32,441 nucleotides of DNA from an uncultured bacterium (GCA_903841185.1 CAIMIV010000059.1:1-32441); one strand, 5' to 3'; positions 13,896-22,892 are shown, numbered from the stretch's first letter. The notes: a model not told the origin generated them from the letters alone. Translations and numbers: made by a program.

Positions 13896-14447
13896 ATGAA
13901 AAAAACAATCACCACCCTCATCATCCTTGGCGCCATTGGCGCGCTAGCTTTTTTCATCTATCCTGTCATACGTGACCGCTATTTCGCCAAAACCGCCGTG
14001 CTCATAGAAAATAATTCCAGCACGTCATCTTCCACCTCTGCAACTTCGACAGAAACACCCGCCGTTGAAAATCCAACTGCCGGAGAGAATGCAATCAGTC
14101 CAACCCCTCCGGAAGAAATCAATCAAAATTCCACTGAAAATTCCGCAGGAAGCGGCACCACCGGCAACATCAAGGCTAACATCACTCCGACTCACTGCAC
14201 TGATGACTGCAAGGCTTTTGCCAACGACCTAGTGCTGTTTGCCTATTGCCAGCAAGTGTGCGGCATCTCACCCGTCAAAACCAACGCCACGAGTTGTGAC
14301 GCCAAAAAAGATCTGGAAAAAGATTATTGCCTCAAAGACCTGGCCATCACCAAAGATGACGCTGCTCTGTGTAAACCCATTGTGGACGACAACATTCGCA
14401 AAACTTGTCGCAATCGCATCGCCGAAGACCTATTGGAAAAGATGTAA
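13896..14447 (+). CDS. Membrane-anchored cysteine-rich protein, paralogue 2
   Basis: 183 residues, function unknown. One N-terminal membrane segment (about 4-22, LIILGAIGALAFFIYPV) is followed by a Ser/Thr/Pro/Asn-rich spacer (38-100) and a cysteine domain: HCTDDC, YCQQVCG, SC, YC, LC, TC. Compared with 6628-7245, both the YPVI..RYF stretch after the membrane segment and the block KKDLEKDYCLKDLAITK are the same, while the spacer is different. This points to selection on the anchor and the cysteine domain only. The domain is probably outside the cytoplasmic membrane and disulfide bonded. It ends EDLLEKM, the form also seen in the remnant at 7246-7317. Convergent with the next gene. Confidence 0.72.
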   Translation: MKKTITTLIILGAIGALAFFIYPVIRDRYFAKTAVLIENNSSTSSSTSATSTETPAVENPTAGENAISPTPPEEINQNSTENSAGSGTTGNIKANITPTHCTDDCKAFANDLVLFAYCQQVCGISPVKTNATSCDAKKDLEKDYCLKDLAITKDDAALCKPIVDDNIRKTCRNRIAEDLLEKM

Positions 14448-14458
14448 TATATATTTTT

Positions 14459-14860
14459 TTATTTTTTCTTCGAAAGTTGATATGCGATTATGGATACACT
14501 AACCACCACATAGATAGCTGACGAAAAAAACGCCACTGTGCCTTTTTCAATAGGAATCATCCAGTTGCTGGCATATGAGGGAGCTATCAAAATTGCCAAC
14601 ATAGAAAGAGGGATCCAAACGCGAGAAAACTTCCACCAAGCTTGAAAAACAGTTTCTTTCATTTTGTAGGTGATGAGAGAGAAAATAAATAATGGAATGA
14701 TTGGAAAAAGCGTTATAGCAAATGCTTCAAAAAAATTAGCACAATAGCTATAACTATACGATGGACACAGACCTATTTGTCTAGAAAAAACAAACCCGAG
14801 AAATAAAACTATCAATATCAGAGATATGGACGGTATGCTTTTTTTTATTATACTTTTCAT
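14459..14860 (-). CDS. Small four-segment membrane protein, unknown
   Basis: 133 residues with about four hydrophobic segments (10-28, 45-65, 80-97, 105-127). A short loop after the first segment holds LCPSYSYSYC with two cysteines. The end is KKK. No family is recognised with certainty; proteins of this size and layout are common in CPR genomes. It lies 28 bases after the stop of the large secreted lipase-like gene, in the same direction, so it is probably on the same transcript. Confidence 0.6.
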   Translation of the reverse strand: MKSIIKKSIPSISLILIVLFLGFVFSRQIGLCPSYSYSYCANFFEAFAITLFPIIPLFIFSLITYKMKETVFQAWWKFSRVWIPLSMLAILIAPSYASNWMIPIEKGTVAFFSSAIYVVVSVSIIAYQLSKKK

Positions 14861-14888
14861 AACTTTTTATTACTTTTATTTTATAAAT

Positions 14889-17800
14889 TTAAACCCTATC
14901 AGCTTCTCTATACCCCCACTTTCTAACTCCAAAAATAACAATTATCAATAAGACGATGAGACTAATAAAAATTTCTTTTCTAATTAAATTTTCATTCTCC
15001 TCATCATTCATTCTATTTTCCCATTTATTTTCTTTTTTATCAACTGCATCATTTCTTGTTTCAATGTAGGCATTTGTATTGGGAATAATAAAAGCATCCG
15101 CGAGCTTTGCTCCAATAGAGGCCATCGGCGTGGTTTTTATTATTGCAGCAACCTGAGTTGTTTTTTTCTTTTTGTGTTTGTGATTATTTCCATTGCTATC
15201 ATTATCATCATTCTGTACGTCTTTTTCAATTCTAATCAAATCACCGCTGGTCACTGTGCCATTGAGAATTGGCGCCACTTCATAATCATATACCCCATCT
15301 CCATTCTCATCAATGCTCATTTTTGAGACACTGGCCAGACTATTTGAAATGTCCAGCATCACTTTTGTCTTTGGAGTAGTGGGCATGTCTTTGAACGTAA
15401 TCCTATTGAGCGATTTGTCCCCTCGCAACTCATCCACAGAAAAAGTGAACGTGCCATCCCCATAGCCATCCATCACAATATGTTGACCTGAGCCTTCATC
15501 AGAAAAAATATATTTCACATCGCCAAATTGCTGATAATATGTTCCGGAAATCCGTTCTTCAATTTTTCCATTTTTGTCGATGCCGGTATGCACGCCTTGA
15601 GCGTCATAGATGTTGAGGGTAAGTGGAGAATGCAGAGAATATTGAAGGCGGTCTTTATTTGAAGCAAGTGGGACTTCAGTAGAAAGATAGGTGTAATCTG
15701 AAATATTTTTAGTCTTGTTTTCAATATTATCCTCAATAAAAGAACAGAGACTAGAAATTTCAAGTATGTCAGCATGCTTAGTATTAAAAAATCTACTAGC
15801 AATAATCCTATTATAAAGACTATTATATTTTGCCATATCGACCCAATACCTATCTACATTCCCCATCCACAAAGCACTCGGCGTGACCACTGTGCCATCT
15901 CCATCAATCGTGAATTTGAAATCCGGATTAAGATATTCTGTGCTTTGTCCGCAAACAGGATCACAAGGCTTCCATCGCTCAGCGCCATAATCAATATCAC
16001 TCAAACTAGGCACGCCCCAACCGGCAATTTGGACTATTTTTACGCCTTCCGGCGCAATCCAATTATCCAAATCATTGTGTACATTGTTAGCTTTTTCTAA
16101 TAGGTTTTCCTTTAATCTTGAAGGACTATCGGTATCAGAATCAATCGCTGAAACTCGCCTGAAATCATCCGTCATAAAGTCATCCATTTTCTCCTTTGAA
16201 TTAATCGAACTATCATAGCGATTTTTCCAGTCTTTCGATGCATCTAAATCAAATTTCAAAACTGGGGTTTCCACGGTGGAAAAATATTTTTCACTTGGCA
16301 GAAGATTATAGGCTCCCGGCATATTTTCGCTCAACCCTCTGGCAGTCTGAGTGCTAAAAACCGGAAGGATACCTTGATCCTTGCCGTGCAACATCCCTGC
16401 CACCGCAGCTGGGGTGCCCACTTGCGGCACAGCCACAAAAATAATTTTATCCACTAGACTTTTAGCCATCTCACTTCCCAGCTCCTTCATTAACGCCTTA
16501 GTCAGAAGACCGCCAGTAGAATGAGCGACGATGGTTACCTTTCCTGTCTTAGAATTTTCCGCCAATGTGTGGATACTGCTGATTATTGATCCATCTTTTA
16601 ATATATCATCCAATGACAAGCGCCAATCATAGGCGATAGCCTTCCAATCATTTATCACTTTATCATCATTTTTCATTTTGTTCATCTGCTCAATGAACGA
16701 TTTATAAATATTAGACCCGACAGGCGTTTCATCCAGTACGTCGCCCGTTTTTGTATACATGCTATTAATGCTTTTGCCATCTGAATCTAAATATAACCGA
16801 CGCACATCGTCATTACAATTTGGCTCCCAAGCCTTATTTAGGCTTTTTTCATCATAAGGACAATTTGAATCAATATTACTATACAATCGACTCGCTTCAA
16901 GCCCAGGCAAAAACAAAACATTAGAGACTTTTGGAGTATCTGCAAACTCTACATTACTCCAACCATCCAATGTGTAATCGCCTGCAATAGACTCCCCCAC
17001 ACCTATTCCATTTGTTTTCGGACCGCTTGCATCCCCATACCAATTATTTTTGAGCGTCACTTTAGTCTTGTCATGCCAACTAGGGTCGCTTTCCACTGCG
17101 CGTTGGCAAGAAGTATTACAAACTTCACCATAAAGACTATAATCATCAGCATAATGACTCTTGCATTCATTAAAGCAGTTTTCAAATAGGGTGTTGTGCA
17201 AGTTCGTGTTTGTGACATTGGAAAGCATGGCAGTGTTTTGGGAATTGTGTTGAAAATTGGAATTTTCGATATGCAAAAAACTTTCCGTATTCCAATCACC
17301 ATATTCCATGGCAACTTTGACGTCAGCATGAGCATTGTTTTCAAAAGTACAATTTTGCATAGTCACTCTGCCGGAATAGAAAGCCACGGCCGGAGCCACT
17401 TTCTCAGCTGGAGCGGCATAGGCAGTGGGAAGCAACATATCCTTAATGCTATTATTCAGACTCAAGGCAGGACAATTAGTTGTATCATAGGAATACTCGC
17501 CGCCCATAGCTGAAAACTCCACAAACTCAAAAATAGACTCCGGGTCATCATCATAATTGCCCGGACCACGCAACTCAATGGTGCCAGTTGACGCCACAAA
17601 GCAGTGCGGGTCATAGAGCCCACCCTCTGCAAAAACAGGCGGAATTCCAGCCAATTTGATTCTTGCGTCCATCGTGCCGATTGCCACGATACTGCCATAA
17701 ATATATAGATGGCGAAAAGCCAGTTGCGATCCTTTTTCAATGGTCAGGGTCACTCCCCAATCCACATAGATATTGTCATAGTGAGACAAATCCGTGTCAT

Positions 17801-17960
17801 TGTTCCAAGTAGTGTCCTCGCTGATATGCACATCTTCCAAGGGCTGTGACTCGCCTGCCACAACATTTTGCGAGAGATAAAAAAAATCAATCCGCAGCGG
17901 ACTGATTGCCAGGAAAGCAATTAGGATTAGGACAACTATTTTTTTACCAGCTCGCTGCAT
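14889..17960 (-). CDS. Large secreted beta-helix/LCAT-like hydrolase with C-terminal anchor
   Basis: 1023 residues. An N-terminal signal or anchor (8-22) leads to a right-handed beta-helix (about 45-340: LTIEKGSQLAFRHLYIYGSI, VTMQNCTFENNAHADV, LHIENSNFQHNSQNTAML, VTLKNNWYGDASGP). Next is an alpha/beta-hydrolase of the lecithin:cholesterol acyltransferase type (about 346-735). It opens with VLFLPGLEASRLY and WEP, has the nucleophile elbow IVAHSTGG (Ser481), the acid in DGDGT (686-690) and a histidine in KHADIL (His729). A beta-rich region, a His/Lys-rich stretch (HKHKKKK) and a C-terminal membrane segment (about 990-1010, ISLIVLLIIVIFGV) follow, ending in a short basic tail. So it is probably displayed on the surface and acts on lipids or acyl esters, possibly of a host cell. 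Triad assignment is by pattern only. Confidence 0.85.
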   Translation of the reverse strand: MQRAGKKIVVLILIAFLAISPLRIDFFYLSQNVVAGESQPLEDVHISEDTTWNNDTDLSHYDNIYVDWGVTLTIEKGSQLAFRHLYIYGSIVAIGTMDARIKLAGIPPVFAEGGLYDPHCFVASTGTIELRGPGNYDDDPESIFEFVEFSAMGGEYSYDTTNCPALSLNNSIKDMLLPTAYAAPAEKVAPAVAFYSGRVTMQNCTFENNAHADVKVAMEYGDWNTESFLHIENSNFQHNSQNTAMLSNVTNTNLHNTLFENCFNECKSHYADDYSLYGEVCNTSCQRAVESDPSWHDKTKVTLKNNWYGDASGPKTNGIGVGESIAGDYTLDGWSNVEFADTPKVSNVLFLPGLEASRLYSNIDSNCPYDEKSLNKAWEPNCNDDVRRLYLDSDGKSINSMYTKTGDVLDETPVGSNIYKSFIEQMNKMKNDDKVINDWKAIAYDWRLSLDDILKDGSIISSIHTLAENSKTGKVTIVAHSTGGLLTKALMKELGSEMAKSLVDKIIFVAVPQVGTPAAVAGMLHGKDQGILPVFSTQTARGLSENMPGAYNLLPSEKYFSTVETPVLKFDLDASKDWKNRYDSSINSKEKMDDFMTDDFRRVSAIDSDTDSPSRLKENLLEKANNVHNDLDNWIAPEGVKIVQIAGWGVPSLSDIDYGAERWKPCDPVCGQSTEYLNPDFKFTIDGDGTVVTPSALWMGNVDRYWVDMAKYNSLYNRIIASRFFNTKHADILEISSLCSFIEDNIENKTKNISDYTYLSTEVPLASNKDRLQYSLHSPLTLNIYDAQGVHTGIDKNGKIEERISGTYYQQFGDVKYIFSDEGSGQHIVMDGYGDGTFTFSVDELRGDKSLNRITFKDMPTTPKTKVMLDISNSLASVSKMSIDENGDGVYDYEVAPILNGTVTSGDLIRIEKDVQNDDNDSNGNNHKHKKKKTTQVAAIIKTTPMASIGAKLADAFIIPNTNAYIETRNDAVDKKENKWENRMNDEENENLIRKEIFISLIVLLIIVIFGVRKWGYREADRV

Positions 17961-18035
17961 TTTTTTAGAAGATTATTTTTTTATATTTTTATTATAACAT
18001 GAAATGCTTCTTTTTTTCAAAAGGTGTCAAGAGTG

Positions 18036-18134
18036 GTTTGCCATTTTTCTTTAGTGACAAAATGCAACGCTAATTTTTCTTAACAGAAAAATTCAAGTGT
18101 CCATTTTCTTTTGGGGAAAAGAAAAATGGCGAAC
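18036..18134. repeat. MITE-like inverted-repeat element
   Basis: The left end GTTTGCCATTTTTCTTT (18036-18052) is complementary to the right end AAAAGAAAAATGGCGAAC (18117-18134), with one mismatch and one length difference. The right end, with its own CCATTTTCTTTT hairpin arm, is the same as the 3' hairpin of the structured element at 20211-20245. There is no reading frame inside. Confidence 0.6.
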
Positions 18135-18170
18135 TGTATGAATTGGTTATTGAAAATTTACATTTGCCTT

Positions 18171-18195
18171 ATGTTACATGCTGCATGCTATATGT
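18171..18195. repeat. ATGTTACATGCTGCATGC repeat
   Basis: The 18-mer TTACATGCTGCATGCTAT (18174-18191) recurs as its exact complement at 9468-9485; the neighbouring words ttggttattgaaaatt are shared too. It touches the 3' end of the permease gene. Confidence 0.6.
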
Positions 18196-18972
18196 CTAGA
18201 TGTTTTCCGCAATTCGCGGAGACATTTTGCGGTAGGACCAGATGCTAAAAGCAAAACCACCTAAGACAATCGCCATGAAAGTGGCATATTGCCCCAGGGT
18301 GGCAAAATGATTGTTGATGAGCGATTCCTTGGTGAAGTGGATAATGAAAGCCAAAGGGTTAAGCAAAATCAAAGTGTGATATTTAGCTGGCAAAGTGGAT
18401 AAGGGATAGATGATCGGCGAACCGTACATAATGATCATCAGCAACACTTCCCAAATCATTGAGAGGTCACGAAATTTCACATAGAGCGGGGCGGTGATGA
18501 GCGCAAAGGACAAAACGAGTATATAAATAAAAAAAGAAAACAACAAAAACATCCCGATGGCCGGAAGACTAGGCATAAAACCTTTAATGGCAAAAAAGAA
18601 AATAATCACCACTAGATTCATCAGGAAAATCAGCGTGGCGTTGATGGTGGAGGCTAGAATAATAGTCCAGCGTGGAACATAGATCTTGGTTACCAGTTGC
18701 GACTTGCTTAGCAGCGAGTTCATCCCGGCGCCAGTCCCTTCGGCAAAAAAATAGAACATCATCAAACTCACCAACAATTGCAAAGAATAGGTGTCGACAC
18801 CCCCAGTTCGTGGATTGAAAACAGAAGAAAAAACAAAATTCAAAATGGCAAAAGTCAAAAGAGGCTTCAACAGCGCCCACAGATAGCCCAAAACACTGCC
18901 ATGATAGCGCAGCTTGAAATCCGTCTTGGCCAGCATCCAAATCAATTCCTTGTAATTTTCGTGATGACGCAT
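18196..18972 (-). CDS. wzm: Wzm-type ABC-2 permease for polysaccharide export
   Basis: 258 residues with about six membrane segments, matching the ABC-2 polysaccharide permease family. It opens with YKELIWMLAKTDFKLRYHGSVLGYLWALLKPLLTF, the amphipathic N-terminus and first segment typical of Wzm/RfbA/TagG. The loop GGVDTYSLQLLVSLMMFYFFAEGTGAGMNSLLSKSQLVTKIYVPRW and the motif YVKFRDLSMIWEVLLMIIMYGSPIIYPLS are also standard. It must pair with a Wzt-type ATPase; the candidates are the intact gene at 2914-4236 and formerly the broken copy at 4734-5135. Wzm and Wzt are normally adjacent, so their separation by about 14 kb suggests that the island between them was inserted or rearranged. It lies downstream of the epimerase gene. 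Confidence 0.92.
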   Translation of the reverse strand: MRHHENYKELIWMLAKTDFKLRYHGSVLGYLWALLKPLLTFAILNFVFSSVFNPRTGGVDTYSLQLLVSLMMFYFFAEGTGAGMNSLLSKSQLVTKIYVPRWTIILASTINATLIFLMNLVVIIFFFAIKGFMPSLPAIGMFLLFSFFIYILVLSFALITAPLYVKFRDLSMIWEVLLMIIMYGSPIIYPLSTLPAKYHTLILLNPLAFIIHFTKESLINNHFATLGQYATFMAIVLGGFAFSIWSYRKMSPRIAENI

Positions 18973-19066
18973 TGGTAATTTTTAGTTTCGAATTTTGAAT
19001 TTCGAATCAAATCTTAATGTTTAATTTTTTAATTTAGAAATTCTAAATTTATACTATTCTATCCAT

Positions 19067-20023
19067 CTAGTAATTTTGCTTGTTTTCATTATACCACGCC
19101 ACGAAATTTTTCATACCATCCTCGATTTTGGTCTTCGGGTCATAGCCCAACATCTTGCGGGCCTTGGTAATGTCAGCATAGGTAATCGGCACATCGCCGG
19201 AAAACATCGGATATTCCTTGATATTGGCTTTCTTGCCCAGACACTTTTCCACCACCGCGATGAAACTATTGAGATCAATGGTGTCCGAATTGCCCAGGTT
19301 GAAAATTTCATAGCCAAAAACCCGATCAATGGCCGCAATCACCCCATCCACGATGTCGTCGATATAGGTGTAGTCGCGCCGGGTGGATCCGTCACCAAAT
19401 CTTTTCACTTCTGTCCCCTCATCAATCCATTTGGTGCACAAAAACGGAAACATGTCCGGTCGGCCGCCCGGTCCATAGACCGTAAATGGTCTGATGACGT
19501 TGACATTCAACTTGTGCAAATAGTGATAGGCGTGTGCCATCAACTCCGTGGCTTTTTTGGTGGCCGCATAGGGAGAGATGGGAAAATCAACATTATCAGT
19601 TTCTGCAAACGGAACTTTTTTGTTTTCACCATAGACGGAAGATGAGCTGGTCAAGACGAAATTTTCAATGCCAAAATCTTTGGACAAATCCAGTAGGTTC
19701 AAAGTGCCGATATAATTGGTGTTGGCATAGATGAAAGGATCGGCGATGCTGGGACGCACCCCGGCGCGCGCCGCCGGATGGAAGACACGGTCAAATTTTT
19801 CCGTCGCAAAAATCTTTTTCAACAATTCATAGTCCGTGATGTCTCCGCGATACAATTTGTAATTCGGATTGGCCGCAAATTGCGCCACGTTGGCCTCCTT
19901 CACTTTCGGAGAATAGTAGTCATTGAAACTATCCACACACACCACACTATCACCTCTTTCCAATAATTTTTTAGTGACAGCCGAACCAATAAATCCCGCT
20001 CCCCCCGTTACCAATATTTTCAT
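19067..20023 (-). CDS. NAD-dependent sugar nucleotide epimerase (UDP-glucuronate 4-epimerase-like)
   Basis: Extended short-chain dehydrogenase that would convert a UDP-hexuronate or hexose at C4 for polysaccharide synthesis. I start at the ATG of MKILVTGGAGFIG (20023), which gives 318 residues; the longer frame adds 15 residues before the Rossmann strand with no homology. The NAD site is GGAGFIG (7-13), the catalytic set SSSSVYG (126-132) and Tyr152/Lys156 in SPYAATK. VNVIRPFTVYGPGGRPDMFPF and RRDYTYIDDIVDGV fit the UDP-glucuronate 4-epimerase/CapI subgroup best; GalE or WbpP-like specificity is possible. It lies upstream of the permease gene in the same direction. Confidence 0.88.
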   Translation of the reverse strand: MKILVTGGAGFIGSAVTKKLLERGDSVVCVDSFNDYYSPKVKEANVAQFAANPNYKLYRGDITDYELLKKIFATEKFDRVFHPAARAGVRPSIADPFIYANTNYIGTLNLLDLSKDFGIENFVLTSSSSVYGENKKVPFAETDNVDFPISPYAATKKATELMAHAYHYLHKLNVNVIRPFTVYGPGGRPDMFPFLCTKWIDEGTEVKRFGDGSTRRDYTYIDDIVDGVIAAIDRVFGYEIFNLGNSDTIDLNSFIAVVEKCLGKKANIKEYPMFSGDVPITYADITKARKMLGYDPKTKIEDGMKNFVAWYNENKQNY

Positions 20024-20060
20024 AATTTTAGTATTATTTAACTTTTTTAAAAAATAATTT

Positions 20061-20245
20061 TTCCGCACTTGCGGAATACCAAGTTACAAATTGAAACTTG
20101 TGCGCGTTAAGAAATTTCCTACCAACACTCTTTTTTAGCATTTTCGGGAATTTTAGCGAACAAGTTGAGAATTTGTCTTGGGATGCAGCCGTGCGGCCTT
20201 TTTCTTTTTAGCCACTTTTCTTTTGGGAAAAGAAAAATGGCGAAC
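20061..20245 (+). repeat. Structured intergenic element, copy 2 (candidate RNA or folded MITE)
   Basis: It has the same order of parts as 13557-13767. A 5' hairpin TTCCGCA-CT-TGCGGAA (20061-20076) comes first. An outer stem runs from 20079-20100 to 20161-20181 (CCAAG..CAAATT..ACTTG with CAAGTTGAGAATTTG.CTTGG). The inner stem CGTTAAGAAATTTCC (20105-20119) pairs with GGGAATTTTAGCG (20146-20158). A GCCGTGCGGC hairpin and the 3' hairpin GCCACTTTTCTTTT/AAAAGAAAAATGGC (20211-20241) follow, then GCGAACC. The outer and 3' stems differ in sequence from copy 1, yet pair as well. It lies between minus-strand genes but is in plus orientation by its core. Confidence 0.7.
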
Positions 20246-20263
20246 CCTTAATTTACTCTTAAA

Positions 20264-21460
20264 TTATCTCGACAATGTTATCATTTCTCTCAGGTATGCA
20301 TAATACTCCTCCTCATGACTATTCTCAATCGTATAATCCGCCAACACTTTGGCGCGCGCCGCTTGCCCCATGCGAACGCGCAACTCGCAATCCACGACCA
20401 ATTTTTCAATTTTCTCTATCCATTCTAATGCATCTCCGGCCAAAAAGCCATCCACCCCGTCGACAATAGCCTCGCTGAAAGTTTGATTGCGCACCGCCAC
20501 CAGGGGCACCTCCAGGGCACCTGTTTCAATGAATCGGATTTCTGATTTGGACTGGCAAAAAGGATCATCCAGTACCAGCGGGTAGAGACTGATGTCCACT
20601 TGGTGCACATTGGCATAATATTTGTCCCGATTCACTAATGGCATGATGACAATCCTCTCGCCAAAAACATGCAGCTCGCTCGCCACGTCCAGTGGCCCGG
20701 CCAGATAGAGTTTTGTTTGCGGAAATTTTTTCAAAATCGCACACAAGGCCGGCACAATGGTGGCAAAATCCCGATTGTGACTGTGCGTCCCGCTGAAATA
20801 GCCTAGGCGCACCCACTCATCTTTTTCCTTGGGAACATTCTGCAAGATATGTTTCACTACCGCCAACTCATGCGCCGACATTTTGTTTTTCACCACAAAC
20901 ACTTTTTTTCCATAACCGCGCAAAATGTCCGCCAAAAAAGATGTCGAAGTGGTGCACGTCCGCACATAAGCATCTCGTAAAATTTCTTCTCCCACCCCTT
21001 TGGCATATTGCATTTTTTCAAAAGCCCCCATCTTGTTCTGATACAAATCCGTGGCGTGCATATATTGCGTATCAAAAACCAAATCATCCGTTTCAAAAAT
21101 AATTTCTTTCTGCTGGGCTTTTATTTTCGCCACCAACTTTCGGGTGCCACTGGTTTCCAAGGTACGATGAAAAATGAAAACCTGGAACCGTCCGGCGCTC
21201 CAAGATAAGAGCGGATTGTCTTGCAACATCACCACCGTCTTGATGCCGTGAGCAGTAAGCTCTTCCGCTTGATTATAGGCGCGATAGTGGGCGCTGTCTC
21301 CCACCCCGCCGGTGATTATCAAAACGTCCCCGGAGGAAAAGTTGCACAAATTTTTCGCAAAGACAACCCCATAGCCCAATACCCGCCGGCCGCCCACAAG
21401 CAGACCATCGCGTCGGATAGTAGTGAAAGCTTTGCCAAGTTTAATCAGCATCAATTTCAT
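20264..21460 (-). CDS. GT4-type glycosyltransferase
   Basis: 398-residue GT-B fold glycosyltransferase of unknown sugar specificity. The N-terminal part has GDVLIITGGVGDSAHYRAYNQAEELTAHGIKTVVM, then KEIIFETDDLVFD, a strand-turn typical of the 'GT with EDDL' subgroup in surface-polysaccharide loci. The C-terminal donor domain holds VRLGYFSGTHSHNRDFATIVPAL, TKLYLAGPLD and the donor-binding segment QSKSEIRFIETGALEVPLVAV. The start codon overlaps the end of the DUF4012 gene by 4 bases, so the two are coupled. Just downstream lies the second copy of the structured repeat element, which separates this gene from the epimerase. Confidence 0.82.
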   Translation of the reverse strand: MKLMLIKLGKAFTTIRRDGLLVGGRRVLGYGVVFAKNLCNFSSGDVLIITGGVGDSAHYRAYNQAEELTAHGIKTVVMLQDNPLLSWSAGRFQVFIFHRTLETSGTRKLVAKIKAQQKEIIFETDDLVFDTQYMHATDLYQNKMGAFEKMQYAKGVGEEILRDAYVRTCTTSTSFLADILRGYGKKVFVVKNKMSAHELAVVKHILQNVPKEKDEWVRLGYFSGTHSHNRDFATIVPALCAILKKFPQTKLYLAGPLDVASELHVFGERIVIMPLVNRDKYYANVHQVDISLYPLVLDDPFCQSKSEIRFIETGALEVPLVAVRNQTFSEAIVDGVDGFLAGDALEWIEKIEKLVVDCELRVRMGQAARAKVLADYTIENSHEEEYYAYLREMITLSR

Positions 21461-22881
21461 TGGTTTATTTGAAAATTTAGATCCCCTTGCAAAACACCTT
21501 CCTGATTGAATTCCTTGCCTTCCTTGGTTTTGATATGGATTTTGATCGGCACATCTCCCACCCCCGATTGCTTTTGCACCAACAAACGATAGTCATCCTG
21601 AGTAAAGTTGTTTGGTAATTCATATTTGATCATCGCAGCGGTTTGTGTCCGCATCACCGTGTGCAAAATGAACCCGAAATAGGTCTTGCCGAATTCTGTG
21701 CCGTTGCTTCCCAGCGGCGAAACCATTTTGTTCTCCAGGAGCTTAGCTCCTTCCGGCACATACACCCGCAGATAGGAATGATAGTCGCTTGTGCGCCAGT
21801 CCCCCACCTGGGCTGTATTTTTATACAAAAAATTCAAAGTGACAATCGGCTTTTCCCCCGTCAGATCCAAGTCATAGCTGATTTCTCGCTTCATATAATA
21901 ATCCGTTTTCAACGCTCCCATATTGGAATCCACCATCATCAGATAATCCCCGCCCCAACTATTTGCCACCTTGCCGCTCCAATGTACGTCATCTACTAAT
22001 TTTTGCAAATTCTCATCACTCAGGTTTAGCATAATATTTTTATTCTGCAATTCCTTATGAAAAAAATCGGCTATTTTGGGCACATCCCCAATATTAGAAA
22101 GTTTCTTCACAATCACCAAGGCTAGATTTTTCATAATCGCTTTTCTATTCTGCGTATCCAAGCTCTGATCCAGCAGATAGGGCTTTTCCACCAACTCCTC
22201 TAATTTCAAAGTGGCGTTAGTGCTATCAAAAACTGTGGCATTGCCGGGAGCAGAAAGTGGCCCGGTCAGTTGAAAGACATCATTGAAAGCTTGGGAATCC
22301 ACCGCAATCACTCCATCAAATTTGCTGGGTGATCCGGCTAGGCGCAAGAAATATTCCGCCTTGGCTACGTTGGTAGGAAAATCCGGTGAAAAGTTAGAGT
22401 CTCTAAATTTCCAATTTTTCAGGCTCAATTTTTTTGCCAGCACGGCCGGAGGCTCCACACCATCCGGAATTCTTTGATCCAAAAGATTAGCATCTTCCAC
22501 AAAAGTCGAAACCACTTCCCCATTTTTTATTTTCACTATGGCATATTGACCCAAGAAACCTCCGCCCGGACGCAACTCCATGCTATTTTGCAACATCAAG
22601 AGAAAAGTTCGAGTAGCCCCATCCTGCTTGGAAAATTCCTGCACTAGTTGGTTGACTACCGACAATTCTTTTTGTTCATCCGGCGGAATGAGCAAGAGGC
22701 TGGAAATTTTGTCCGCTATATTCAGAGCGCTGATAGCCACCATTTTCTTATTATCTTTGAAAAAAATGAAGCCGCCATAGCCACCAATAATGACCAAGCC
22801 TATTATTATGCTGCGAATAATTACTTTTTTTGTAAAAAAACCTTGCAGTCTCATGGCGAAATCCATTAATCTTTTTTTCAT
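21457..22881 (-). CDS. DUF4012 membrane-anchored protein
   Basis: 474 residues with a basic N-terminus and one membrane segment (about 20-41, VIIRSIIIGLVIIGGYGGFIF). The remainder, outside the membrane, matches DUF4012: RTFLLMLQNSMELRPGGGFLGQYAIVKIKNGEV (91-123), then SPDFPTNVAKAEYFLRLAG, FDGVIAVDSQAFNDVFQLTG and a beta-rich end (YLRVYVPEGAKLLE, LVQKQSGVGDVPIKIHI). Function of the family is not known; it recalls LytR-Cps2A-Psr-type proteins in its DG.IAVD segment and is frequent near CPR polysaccharide genes. It is the upstream partner of the glycosyltransferase at 20264. Its 5' end is separated from the next gene by the MITE at 22893-23054. Confidence 0.82.
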   Translation of the reverse strand: MKKRLMDFAMRLQGFFTKKVIIRSIIIGLVIIGGYGGFIFFKDNKKMVAISALNIADKISSLLLIPPDEQKELSVVNQLVQEFSKQDGATRTFLLMLQNSMELRPGGGFLGQYAIVKIKNGEVVSTFVEDANLLDQRIPDGVEPPAVLAKKLSLKNWKFRDSNFSPDFPTNVAKAEYFLRLAGSPSKFDGVIAVDSQAFNDVFQLTGPLSAPGNATVFDSTNATLKLEELVEKPYLLDQSLDTQNRKAIMKNLALVIVKKLSNIGDVPKIADFFHKELQNKNIMLNLSDENLQKLVDDVHWSGKVANSWGGDYLMMVDSNMGALKTDYYMKREISYDLDLTGEKPIVTLNFLYKNTAQVGDWRTSDYHSYLRVYVPEGAKLLENKMVSPLGSNGTEFGKTYFGFILHTVMRTQTAAMIKYELPNNFTQDDYRLLVQKQSGVGDVPIKIHIKTKEGKEFNQEGVLQGDLNFQINQ

Positions 22882-22892
22882 GTTTGTTTTGT

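Noticed and set aside
18584-18940. Cysteine/phenylalanine-rich open frame on the minus strand
   Set aside because: It is a frame shadow of the Wzm permease.
19076-19645. Open frame of 189 codons on the plus strand
   Set aside because: It is antisense to the epimerase and has no domain.
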